64,000 bases of DNA. Source: Colocasia esculenta (lineage: Eukaryota > Streptophyta > Magnoliopsida > Alismatales > Araceae). A program made the translations under genes and the position numbers. Location: contig CM024753.1 in the NCBI GenBank assembly GCA_014218235.1, forward strand, positions 176,056,348 to 176,120,347, read 5' to 3'. The notes beneath the pieces are model-generated. The model was given only the letters and a program-made list of their open reading frames with translations, did no database searches and was not told the DNA's origin. The stretch's first letter is position 1. Each line of letters starts with the position of its first letter. Below, piece after piece: positions 22,461 to 33,327 of the stretch.

Positions 22461-23199
22461 CTTCATAATATGGCCGTTTAGAAAATAGCCGTTGGAGTTT
22501 GTGGCCGTTTACAATTTGACCGTTTGGAGAGAGCTCTAGTTTCCTTTGGATCTTGATGAGCTTATTGTTCAGAAATCCTTCAGTTTTTACATCTTTCCAA
22601 AGTCTTCAGAGGAGGAGTAGTCGTTCACAGCTAGAAGATAAGCTCTTGTCATCATAGACTGTGAGTGAGTCATGCTGAAAACGTGCTCCAATAAATGTCT
22701 GTTACAAAGGCAAGATAGAAAGAAGAGAGAACTCCATACCTTTGAGGTAGGTAAGTCAAGTAAGTACAGAAAATAGGTATGGAAACCTCGTATGCACAAG
22801 CTTTCAGAAAGAAAAGGTAGAAGGACAGATAAGCTAAAAAGGTGAAGTCTGTCAGTGGTAGGTGAGTCCTGTCAGATGCCATGCGCCTGAGAATTCATAA
22901 ATGCATAGTGTCTAATGAATCCAGCAAAATTCGGAGCAAAGGCATTGAACAACTCAAGGATGATTTCTTTAAAATATATCAGAAGTGTCATGCACAGGAT
23001 TTAAATGAATATTTTAAGACTGATATGACTTGTTCTAACAGAGAATAAAATAGTAAAATAATAGGATAATGACAGTTTTGATGAATCAATAAGATATTGA
23101 AAGTTTATTAAAAATATGTAGGAAAAGATTTGGAGATAAATTTGCATTAGATGTTAAGACTAAAAAAGGATCAGACGAGAGTTTAAGTACAATGTTAAT

Positions 23200-23560
23200 C
23201 AGTGAGGTCGAATTCAAAAGTACCTGCAATTAGACTGGACAAATAAGAGTGATTCGACTTCAGTAAAGAAATAAGGTAATTTGATTTCTAAGAAAACAAG
23301 GCAATTCGAATCTAACAAGAAAATAGCAAATGTTATTCGACTTTTGAAAAGATAAGGCAATTTGACTTCAGTAGTCGAATACTATATAGATTGTTTACTG
23401 AAGCATTCGACTGTGGCAGTCGAAGAAGACAGATGGATATAGAAAGGCATTCGACTGTAACAGTCAGAATCAACAGTCGAATCAAGTAGAAGTTTATATG
23501 AAGCATTCGACTATACCAGTCGAAGTCATAAGTCGAATCAAGTATAAGGTTGTGAACTTA
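23200..23560. repeat. Dispersed ATTCGACT / AGTCGAAT motifs in SIRE-2 LTR
   Basis: About a dozen ATTCGACT-like or GTCGAAT-like words occur, several as inverted pairs such as TTCGACTgtggcAGTCGAA near 23427. The same hairpin type makes up the regular 47-bp array in SIRE-1, but here it is not in a fixed period. Confidence 0.7.
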
Positions 23561-23836
23561 GAAAAATTTTGAAGATTGTTTAACTTCGATTCTGAAGGAG
23601 TCGGATTTGACATTCAAAGTTAACAGTCTAATTCAGTAGGACAAAGAGAGAGTCTGTGGACTTGGAAATTTTTGGATGGAGGTATTAATCTGCAATATAC
23701 CGATATGATTTTTGTGATATGTAATTAATATATTTGCTTTGTAGAAAGTTTATTTTAAAGAGTTTTGTCATAGCAAGAACAATAGATATATTAATTTAAG
23801 AAGATTCTTAAATTCCTTAGGGGTAGTTGCTCAACA

Positions 23837-25053
23837 AACTCTCCCACCGAAGAAGAAAAACGTGATTTTAGCGATTCCATAAAAATAGCGTCTTTCTAAT
23901 CTCTCACAAATTGGCCTACCTGAAAGTCTCATAATTCAAATAAACCTAGTAGAATGCTAAAAGAATCCAAGGTCTGGTGAAACCACCAGTTTATTTTGAC
24001 AAATAGAACCATTTCATCCTTAATCCAAGTTATCACACTCTTGTATTGTCCAAACAAGTTACATTTCTTATTTTCTTAGATTCTAAACTATTATACCACT
24101 AAGATGAATCATTTAATCATCATCTACATCCATCTTTAGATTATTTTTGGACATTATAAAATATTTTGATTCTTATACCTTCTGGATATCTTTGAGCATT
24201 AACTCCTAGAACCTTGCTTCCCATAAAAATGCTTGACTCTTGATGAGTGCCCAAGTACCATGTATGCATATCAGAATTGGAAATGGGATGACAGACTTTT
24301 GGGTCTTCGGACTCTCTCTTGATTTAATGCTAGTGCAAATGGGGCAGATCTAGTCCCGGGAGGAGCACCCGAACACATTTAATCTTCGCAGAGCAGTATG
24401 GATCTCTAGGGTGTTTGGCATGATACCACTACAAGCTAGATTGGTCGACATTTCCATGAATTATGTTGAAACATGTTCGTTTATTGCTTGCTTGAGGAGT
24501 GGACAGGGCATCTCTACACATACACTTTCTTTATTTCCTTCTGAATTATTGATTATATATACACTCGTGCTTTCCTATTTCATTGATGGACACCTTATGT
24601 CAGTTCATTGGCATATGACTTCCTGCTTGATAATCATGGTTCACTTCTTCTATGATCTGATTTGTATCATTTTTCCATTACTTGTACTTATTCCTTATTA
24701 TCTTCTTGTACCCCAATTATCCTTGATTCATGTAAACCTTTACATTCCTTGATTTTGGAGGATAAATCCTTCTGGGCAAGAGTGCTCATACCAACTTTTT
24801 CTCAGGTAATCTATAGTTCTAGAAGGCGGGACATCAGGATTTGTGTGCTGAGAGATCAACCTTTGTGGTGTCTACCTTTGAGTTGTAAATTGAGAATCAT
24901 GTAATACCTGTAGAATGACAGTTAATTATTTTTATTTAGTGAAGCCCCGAGTAATTTTCTGCTCAATTAGTTCAAAATTTACTATTGATTTCTTATTCGT
25001 TCACGTTCCAGTATTTATAGATATATTAAATGTTGGAACGTGACATGCTCACC
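23837..25053. other. LTR-like stretch without coding potential
   Basis: The stretch is AT-rich and ends GGAACGTGACA, that is TGTCACGTTCC on the minus strand, a plausible LTR start. A 9-bp inverted repeat CACGTTCCA...TGGAACGTG flanks 23 bases near its right end (about 25011-25051). At its left end the minus strand reads GGTGGGAGAGTT next to the SIRE-2 LTR, which resembles a polypurine tract. I could not pair it with another LTR. The 113-codon open stretch in it looks like chance. Confidence 0.35.
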
Positions 25054-25303
25054 CCTCTCCTCATGCCTCTGCTCATCCTCCCTAGCCTGAGCACCACACC
25101 TACCATGGCTCTCCATAGCCTATAAAACAATTTAATCTTGTTAGAATCTAAGTTATTTAGTCCTTACTATTTTCTTATCTATCTTTAATCCATTATTAGA
25201 TATTTTCCACATATATGGACTAATTCTATAAAGACTTTGCAATATCGTGAAGATGATGGCTTATTCATGCACTATCTCAACCTGTTGCTCTGATACCAAT
25301 CTC
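25054..25303 (-). pseudogene. Gypsy-G: PBS and start of gag
   Basis: The minus-strand sequence next to the LTR at 25304 has a primer site TGGTATCAGAGC (25287-25298), five bases from the LTR end. A leader and a short open frame follow (MESHGRCGAQAREDEQRHEE) at about 25112 down to the LTR-like junction at 25053. The charged Glu/Arg-rich start is like some Gypsy gags, but it is too short for a firm family call. The rest of the element is missing. Confidence 0.5.
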
Positions 25304-26177
25304 TGTAACAACCCTCCTTATACTGGTACGATTATACCAATCCACATCGATATAAAGGGCGTCATTACAGTGGGACATTTACCCAACACAATACGATAGG
25401 CTGAGATGTACATAAATAACAAAAGAGTACAGTGGAAATAAAAAGAAATATTATTCTATCATCATTCATATAATTCCATAGTCTATATAGCAAATGAAAG
25501 AAATAACAATTGTACACATTATTACAAGTCCATATGAATACATAATGACATTGTACACATACTATGAAAGGAAAGAGTAAACTATGCAGCACTCCACAAG
25601 CAGCTACTCCTCTCGCTCGGAGTCGTTTCTCACTAAGTCCTCCTCAAGTACGGGGACACCTGTCTCACCTGTATGTTAAAGCAAGTATGAGTCTTTCAAC
25701 AAGACCAAGCAAGCAACCTAAGGTACATCCTTACACATATCAGACACATGCTATTCTTTTAGAAAACGAAGGAAATACATGGTACATGCTTCATGTTAAT
25801 TAAGTGAATACACATGACAACCTACACATGCTTTCTATACATAACACGTAACATGATTTATGGTTTCAAATTCTATTCATATCATTTCACAATTCTACAC
25901 ATATAAAGCATGGAATTGTACACATAGTAATTAGAAATCCTAGCATGATGTCTAATCATTTTCACATGCTTTTATAACACTTATCCACATCTTAAGCTTG
26001 CTGTTTTGATATAAAAATATCACATTTACAAGGTTTCATATCTTTTCACATACTATCACATTCACATAACACTATCACATGTTCACATTTCACATATTCA
26101 CATTTTCACACTTTTACACTTATTTTGCCGAGACACAGTCCGAACCACCATAAAGAAGGACAAACATTCACAAAACA
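25304..26177 (-). repeat. Gypsy-G 5' LTR, left part
   Basis: The LTR starts TGTAACAACC next to the PBS at 25287-25298. It is interrupted at 26177 by Chromo-1 and resumes at about 44138. No second LTR of this family is in the window. Confidence 0.65.
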
Positions 26178-28400
26178 TGTGACGGACCACGTCGTTCTAA
26201 CTCGTTAACCCACTAATGAGCTTGACCCAACTCCGCCTCCCGCAAACGAGCCGTAGCCTCACAAGGGATATCACACACATGTCCGTGGAAACATAAAAGA
26301 ACACACTAGTATATATATAAGATTCACAATCTCACACATATTTACATTGGATTTACATAGCCAAATTTCAAAAAAAGTCAAAGGAAAGTACACAAGCCTG
26401 GAGCATACTCCGAGGTACAATAGAAGAAAGTCTAAAATGTTGGAGGCGTTGGCCCAACATCGCTGCGATGCGGCTCTGAACTGGAAGACGGTAGAGAAAC
26501 CTCCTACTCTCCTTCACCTGTAGAGAGTAGGGGTGAGCCTCGCAAGTCATTGGCTCAGTAGGAAAACTCCCCCAAAAATTGAGTAAACCAAACTCAAGAA
26601 CGAAAGCAGGAATCTACGCTAGCAATTTATAAGGTAAGCTAAGCAGGATATTAAAGCTATAAATGCCACTTACTACTTTCCGTTAACACAAACCAACTTA
26701 AATAAATAAACGATAAAACCACAACTCGGTGTACGTGCTAAAGTAGAGACTGCCACACTCAAGCCACGTAGACTGGTTCGCGACACCAGCAACTGACTTG
26801 GATAAACCACACAGGTCTACCTCTCAGCCTCTCAGCCACGAACGAAAGATCCAGTTGCCACTCCACGAGAACAAGCCAAACAACTATGGAGACCACCCAA
26901 CACCACAATCGCAGACCACACTGCCGCGGGCCCATGCCTGGTACCTTTAGGGACTCTGGCCTGAGCTCCCTAGAGTGAGGCACTGGAAACATGACTAGTT
27001 GGGGACCAGTGACGTCTACTGGTGTCCGTACCCCAACTACGAGCTCGCTACAAGCGACAAAACAACAAACTCTCACAAGTCGCTGTCCCACTGTCGCCTT
27101 TCCCTCAGCCAGATGTACAACTCAAGCATAGGAGTGAGGGTGTCTAGGACAGACGACACAGATCTTGACGGTACAACACAAGTACTGGGACAAGCCCCGA
27201 GCACAAGCCTGGCTCACACAAAACTTAGGGCACCCAACTGAAGAGGTAACCATGGTAGGCATCGTACTACTCGCCATGTACACACAAACCACGTGCACAC
27301 CGCACAAACCACGTGAAACCTCACGTCAACCACGTGAACACAGCACATTAACCGCTTGAACAACACACCAGTCATGTGAACCACTTGCTAACCTCGAAAA
27401 CAACATGCTAACCACGTAAATGTCACGCTCCCAAAGCGCAACAGGTGCCAATGCACTGCTTATACTTGCCATGCACAAGAAATAACAATATATGGATAAT
27501 TATACCATTAAAACCATGCACAACAGGACCTCTCGGCTGAGGTCGCGATGTAGGGTAGTGTCGCCTTTAGAACGTGACCCCCCGATATGTCGCGTTCATA
27601 ACCTGAACGCGATGGGTAGGCCTATCGTATTAAGAACGCGATAGGGGGCTCTGTCACCTTCACAGGCGAAAACCCTAATCTGGGGAACTCCCTCTGGATT
27701 ACCACCCCAAACCATGCAAACCCTGTTTAATTCTCAATTCTCATGCCTTAATGGATACCCTAACATGGTATCTACTGTTCTCGATGCCAAAAACCAACCA
27801 TACATGCATTGCATGCAATCACACGGTGTAAAACGGGTAGAATTCCCCTACCTTCGTGAAGAATGCGAAGGACGACACTTTCTCGGCATTTCCCCCACTC
27901 CACGCAAGGTCCTTGCGGCGAGAACACGCCAAACGCACCTCCAAACTACCGAATCGCCCAACAGAACACCACAGCACCTTCCCCTGGCCAAGCAGAACTG
28001 GTTGCAGTCTGCTTGGCTAAAATAGCTTAAAAATGCACAACGGTTGGGAACGCAACATACCCCCCTGTCGCGACCTGAATACGACAGGGTAGGGCATCGC
28101 CTTCCTAAAATTGACGTCTACATGCCGCTTAGCGTGTGACACGTGGTGAGCATGTAGACGACAACTGCTCAACAGCGGTCACAAGAACGTGACATGCATG
28201 ACCCTCGCGGTCAGAACACGACGTCCCTCACTATCGCGTTCACAAATAGTGAACGGGCAGGTGTTTTGGGCTCAGCCTGCCGGCCCACAAACACCCCAAC
28301 CCAACTCACACACCTGAAACACGTCACATTGGCCACACAGTGACCACCACAAGCACTAAACGAAGGATCCACAAGGATCTGAAAAATGCACGATGTTACA
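26178..28400 (-). repeat. Chromo-1 3' LTR
   Basis: This is the left LTR of the pair (partner 41916-44137), about 2.2 kb. It has a TG repeated at its start relative to the partner, a G-box array near 27290-27420, and GC-rich GCGACA-type words at about 27533-27670 and 28055-28250. Confidence 0.93.
27285..27420. promoter_or_regulatory. Phased CACGTG (G-box) array in Chromo-1 3' LTR
   Basis: Perfect CACGTG sites start at 27290, 27310 and 27331, in repeats of about 20-21 bases with the form AACCACGTGAA. Decayed versions follow at the same spacing (AACCGCTTGAA, AGTCATGTGAA, AACCACGTAAA). CACGTG is the classic plant G-box bound by bZIP and bHLH factors. Function here is inferred. Confidence 0.6.
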
Positions 28401-28491
28401 TTACTATCATCTATAAAGAAGTTTCGACCTCGAAATTCAAAACACAATTAAAGTATTTTAACACTATAATAAGTACTATCATCTAAAAAGA
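28401..28491 (-). other. Chromo-1 3' untranslated region
   Basis: This lies between the pol stop (about 28492) and the 3' LTR. Sense GAATTTCGAGGTCGAAACTT resembles the region usually seen just upstream of the Gypsy polypurine tract, and purine-rich AGATGATAGTAA abuts the LTR. The word ACTATCATCTA occurs twice. Confidence 0.5.
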
Positions 28492-29790
28492 TTAGAAGGC
28501 ATACTCAAACAAACAAGGATATGTTTTAGCCATTTCCTCTGCTAACTCCCAGGTATCCTCTCCTCCCTGCCTATTCTCCCACCTGACTTTCACTAAATCA
28601 ATTTCTTTGTTTCTTAACTTCTGTGTTCTGTGGCCTGTGATCTACACTGGGTATTCTGGCATGGACATATCCGGTTTCAAATCATCCCGCTGATAACTGA
28701 CTATCTGTGCTGGATCTTCAATACATTTCCTCAACATAGACGCATGGAAAACATCATGGGCATCAGTGAAATCAGTTGGCAAATCAATTCTGTAGGCTAT
28801 CTCCCCAATTCTTTCTAACACCTGGAAAGGTCCCACATACCTTGGGCTCAACTTTCCTTTCTTACTAAACCTCAAAACACCTTTAGTAGGAGAAACACTC
28901 AGAAAAACATAATCTCCAACTTCAAACTGAAGTGGCCTGCGACGATTGTCTGCATAGCTTTTCTGCCGGCTCTGAGCTGTCTGCAACATTTCCTTGATAA
29001 ATCTGACCATTTCTGTAGTCTGCTGAATCAATTCAGGACCCATTACCTGTCTCTCTCCAACCTCGTGCCAATTTAGTGGGGTTCTACACGGCCTTCCATA
29101 TAATGCTTCATACGGTGACATTCCAATACTGGTGTGATAACTGTTGTTGTAAGCAAACTCAACCATGCCCAGATGGTGCTCCCAACTGCCTCCCCACACT
29201 AAGCAACATGTCTTCAATTGTCTGTATAGTTCTTTCTGTCTGACCATCTGTTTGTCAGTGATAGGCTGAACTATATCTCAATTCTGTACCAATGACTCTC
29301 TGTAAGATCCTCCAGAAACCAGAAGTAAACCTTGGATCCCTTTTAGAAACAATTGTCTTCGGGATGCCATGCAACAGAACAATTCTATCAACATAAATCC
29401 CTGCTAATCTGTCCACTGTCCAGGACATACTCACTGCTACTAATCTGCATACTTTAGTCAATCTGTCAACAAATACCCATATTCCATTATGCCCTGTAGT
29501 TGTCCTTGGTAACCTTACCATAAAATCCATAGCAATATCGTCCCATTTCTGTTGTGGAATGGGTAATGGCTGCAGTAGACCTCCAGGCTTCTGATGCTCT
29601 GCCTTTATTTGCTGACAAACTATACATCTTGCAATGAACTCTGCTATTTCTCTTTTCATGTGCGGCCACCAAAACTGCTTTTTCAGATCTTGATACATTT
29701 TAGTGCTGCCTGGATGAATTGTATATCTTGATTTATGAGCTTCTTCCAGTACTCTCTGCTTTACCTCTCTTTCTGCTAGCACGTACAACC
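28492..29790 (-). pseudogene. Chromo-1 integrase and chromodomain-like C terminus
   Basis: In sense order from 29790 there is an HHCC zinc finger (EEAHKSRYTIHPG, CIVCQQIKAEH). The DDE core follows (D in AMDFMVRLPRTTTGHNGIW, D in IVSKRDPRFTSGFW), with the E region split by a frame change near 29250. The GPY/F module comes next (LSPRYVGPFQVLERIGEIAYRIDLP, DVFHASMLRKC). After an in-frame TAG near 28647 there is a chromodomain-like end (LVKVRWENRQGGEDTWELAEEM) reaching the stop at about 28492. Chromodomains in this position mark chromoviruses and are thought to steer integration to heterochromatin. The segment continues in sense-upstream direction at 38457, across Copia-N. Confidence 0.9.
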
Positions 29791-31293
29791 TGTTAGGAAT
29801 CGAGCGGGGCGCAGCGGAAACGCGATTTCCACAGATAGATATCGTTGTCGGCGGTCGGATCGAACAAAAACCGGTAAACCAGCGCACGGGAAGATCTCAT
29901 CTTTACCTTTGCGGGGTTGCGTAACTTCCGAATCCGGGGAGGAGGTGGCGCAGGAGGTGCCGGTGCTTCAAGCCGTTCAAGTGTCCGGCCTCTAGACGTA
30001 TCCACGCGAGCTCCGGATGCAGACGGGATCTCCTCGTTCTCCATGCGTCTCCCGAATCTCAGCTACACCATGTGTCGAAGAGAGGAGAGAGAGGGTGGGG
30101 GGCGCCCTCGGAGAGAGAGAGGAGGGGGGCGGCCAGGGTTAAGCCTGGAGCTTGGCCCAGGGTTTAACTCTCAGCGTATATTTATAGACACTGCGGTTTT
30201 TCATAAAAACCCAGTCATTGTCTATAAAGAACACCTTGCCCAGTCTGCTCAGAACTCTTATGTGTGTGACCCTCTAGGCCCAACTGCTAGTCCAGTTTTT
30301 CAGCCCATTAAGCTCAATAACTCTTTATTGACTTATGGTAATTAATTAACATCTCATATTAATTAATTACACAATCAATTATCATCTCACGATAATTGAC
30401 CGGGCTTCCAATCAAGTTGGGTGCCAAGCAACACCACTTGATCCTGGAAAGCATTGGGGTTCAGCAACCCATTCAAGGAACCTTTTGTATCATCAGTTAC
30501 CTCGTGACTTAATCCTTCGCTCGTACAATGCTCCCGAGTGCACTTAGGGTATGGTCAACTGTCAAACCCTAATGTGTGTACTCACTTGGTTTAGATGCCG
30601 CATAACAATATCAAAAAACTCCTTTTCTGATAAGTAGTCTTGCCCTGGCCAGGGACTATCAGGTATCCTTCCGTAGAGCTTCACTCTCCTATTACCGAGA
30701 GCGAGCGATCCCATATTGACCACACAATCACCTTCGAAGGTATTCCGCTAGATCCGATCACTTAACTGATTAAGACCTCATGGCTAGAGATCTATAAGTC
30801 AAGGTCAAAACCCAGAAGTCCACCAACAAGGTGTCCTTGGTGTCTCAGGTCTAAGGACCAATCACGCCACTGTGACAATGAATCTAGATGGTTGACAGTA
30901 AGGTAATATTACCATCCAGGGATTCATAACGGATCAGTTCAGTGAACTCATTCTCCAATGAGCACCTACAGATTCACCTTAGTGTCTCCACACAAGTGAC
31001 TATGAGACCAGTCACCCTCAACATATGAGCAGGTGCAACCTGTACTAGTCTAACCGGATATCCGATGTCCTTCTCGAATATCCTCCGACTAGGAACAATT
31101 AAGAATATACATTTAAAGGATATCAATCTCATTGTTATGATCTCATCATAATTAATATCCATTGCGCATATTCATGGACTTCATAATGAAACGATAAACG
31201 AATTATACATAATGAATATAAAAGCCTTATTATTATTATCAAAGAACAAGATTGTACAAGTTATGATTGGCTTGAGGACATCCATAACTAACA
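29791..31293 (-). repeat. Copia-N 3' LTR
   Basis: The left LTR (1503 bp) is paired with 36951-38456 and shows few differences. The TATA-like site (sense GTCTATAAATATAC) is at 30176-30189. Confidence 0.95.
30176..30189 (-). promoter_or_regulatory. TATA-like box in Copia-N 3' LTR
   Basis: The sense GTCTATAAATATAC matches the TATA consensus well and is identical in the 5' LTR at 37337-37350. Confidence 0.55.
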
Positions 31294-31303
31294 ATCTCCC
31301 ACT
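31294..31303 (-). other. Polypurine tract of Copia-N
   Basis: The sense AGTGGGAGAT directly precedes the 3' LTR. The pol stop codon (31308-31310) lies only five bases further upstream. Confidence 0.8.
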
Positions 31304-31307
31304 TGGA

Positions 31308-33323
31308 CTAAAGCCAATCACCTTTAAGCCTTAAACCCATGGACACAAGGTGGCGCTCAAACACAATTTGAGACAGAGGCTTCGTCAATGGATCTGCAAT
31401 GTTGTCGACTGAAGGAACTCTTTCCACCAGTACATCTCCTCTAGTGATAATCTCCCTGATCAGGTGAAATCGCCTCAGAATGTGCTTCGACTTCTGATGA
31501 GACCGCGGCTCTTTCGCTTGCGCAATGGCCCCATTGTTGTCACACAGCAATGGGATCAGATCAGAGTCACCCGGCACCACACCAAGGTCGGTGATGAATT
31601 TCTTCATCCACACTGCCTCCTTGGCGGCTTCAGCTGCAGCAATGTACTCAGCTTCTGTCGTCGAGTCTGCAGTGGTTTCTTGCTTGGAACTCTTCCAGCT
31701 CACTGCACCTCCGTTTAAGGTGAACACAAACCCATATGTAGACTTGCTATCATCTGGATCTGACTGGAAACTCGAGTCAGTGTATGCCCGAAGTTTCAAG
31801 TCCCCTTCTCCATAAATCAGAAATATATCCTTAGTCCTTCTCAAGTACTTAAGGATACATTTCACTGCCATCCAGTGTGTTTCACCTGGATTTGCCTGAT
31901 ACCTGCTCGTAACACTTAGAGCAAATGCCACATCAGGCCTTATACATAGCATGGCATACATGATAGACCCTATAGCCGAAGCATAGGGGACTCTATCCAT
32001 GACTGCCCTCTCTTCAGGAGTCTTAGGAGACTGCTCCTTAGAGAGATTAATCCCATGTCTCATTGGTATGAGACCTCTCTTGGAATTTTCCATGCCAAAC
32101 CTTTTGACAATGGTATCTATGTACATTGATTGGGTCAAGCCAAGCATCCTCTTGGATCTATCTCTATAGATACGTATTCCCAATACGTAGGATGCTTCTC
32201 CGAAATCCTTCATGGAGAAGTCCTTTGACAACCAAACATTTACTGATGATAACATCCCTACATCATTCCCAATGAGTAAGATGTCATCAACGTAAAGTAT
32301 GAGAAAAGTGATAGCACTCCCACTGATTTTCTTATACACACATGGTTCATCTTCATTCTTATTGAAGTCATAAGATTTGATAGTCTCATCAAACCTTATG
32401 TTCCAACTACGAGAAGCTTGCTTCAATCCATAGATGGATCTTTGAAGCTTGCATACTTTGTCTGGACACTCTTTGGATGTAAAACCCTCAGGTTGTATCA
32501 TATACACTTCCTCCTCAATGTTTCCATTAAGGAAAGCGGTTTTTACATCCATCTGTCAGATCTCGTAATCAAAGTATGCAGCAGTGGCAAGAAGAATTCT
32601 GATCGACTTTATCATATCAACTGGTGAGAAAGTTTCGTCATAGTCAATTCCTTACCTTTGACGATACCCCTTTGCCACCAACCTTGCCTTATAAGTGTCG
32701 ATCTGTCCATCTGCACCGATCTTTCTCTTAAAGATCCACTTGTGCCCAATAGGTACAATACCTTCAGGCAAGTCTACCAAATTCCAAACTTGGTTGGTGT
32801 ACATGGACTGCATCTCAGAATTCATGGCATCTCGCCATTTCCCTGACTGAGGACAATCAACAGCCTCTTGGTAGGTCTTTGGATCATCATCCTCATCATA
32901 AGACATGCCTTCACTGATATGTCCAACATATCTTTCAGGCTGTCTAGGTACTCTACCAGACCTACGCTGAATGTGTGTATATTCCTGAACAGGTTCCGGA
33001 ACCGATGTTTCACCTGGTGGACTTCGCACAATTTGTGGATCTAGAACCTCTTCTAGATCTACTTTACTCCGACTGTCCTCTTGGGTAAGGTACTCCTCTT
33101 CCAAGAAGACAGCTCTCCTGGCGACAAACACTCTTTGTTCACCAGGATGGTAAAAGTAGCACCCAAACGTTTCTTTTGGGTATCCAACAAACCTGCACTT
33201 ATCGGTTCTGGATTCCAGTTTATCTGGGTCATGTCTCCTCACGTGGGCAGGACAGCCCCAGATTTTAACATGTTTAAAATCAGGCTTTCTACCCTTCCAT
33301 ATCTCATATGGAGTGGAAGACAC
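31308..33323 (-). pseudogene. Copia-N integrase C-terminus, RT and RNase H
   Basis: From 33323 the frame holds the integrase C-terminal region (TPYEIWKGRKPDFKHVKIWG, KCRFVGY) and the RT start (WIFKRKIGADGQIDTYKARL). Two in-frame stops near 32650 and 32560 follow (one replaces the residue before QMDVKTAF). From 32552 it is intact to the end for 414 residues: MDVKTAFLNG, YGLKQASRSWN, the catalytic YVDDILLIGND, then RNase H (AYTDSSFQSDPDDSKSTYGF, STTEAEYIAA, HILRRFHLIREI). It terminates at 31308, fifteen bases from the LTR. The long intact RT/RNase H stretch shows recent activity compared with its neighbours. Confidence 0.93.
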
Positions 33324-33327
33324 AGAT

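Larger units (their letters stand above)
20283..23836 (-). mobile_element. SIRE-2: 5' LTR, PBS and gag of a SIRE-like Copia element
   Basis: The 5' LTR (21739-23836), PBS (21725-21736) and gag (21685 down to about 20283) of a second SIRE family are present. The element is truncated at 20282, where it meets an LTR fragment of another family, so pol, the extra ORF and 3' LTR are missing. Its gag is closely similar to that of SIRE-1. Confidence 0.88.
21739..23836 (-). repeat. SIRE-2 5' LTR
   Basis: The LTR runs from TGTTGGATCG to GTTGCTCAACA (2098 bp). It is related to the SIRE-1 LTR at both ends and in the C-run region but diverged in the middle. It contains loose ATTCGACTGT / AGTCGAAT motifs at 23200-23560 rather than a tight array. 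Confidence 0.9.

Noticed and set aside
24411..24752. 113-residue ORF with several hydrophobic stretches, possible membrane protein
   Set aside because: It lies in AT-rich LTR-like DNA with no start context, neighbours or family likeness; T-rich DNA gives such peptides by chance.
27714..28025. ORF in the Chromo-1 3' LTR, also present at 43451-43738 in the 5' LTR
   Set aside because: Conservation is explained by LTR identity; length differs between copies through a stop and there is no known domain.
29917..30345. 142-codon plus-strand ORF, repeated at 37076-37506
   Set aside because: It lies within the Copia-N LTRs, antisense to the transcript, and the repeated copy is broken by a stop and a frame change.
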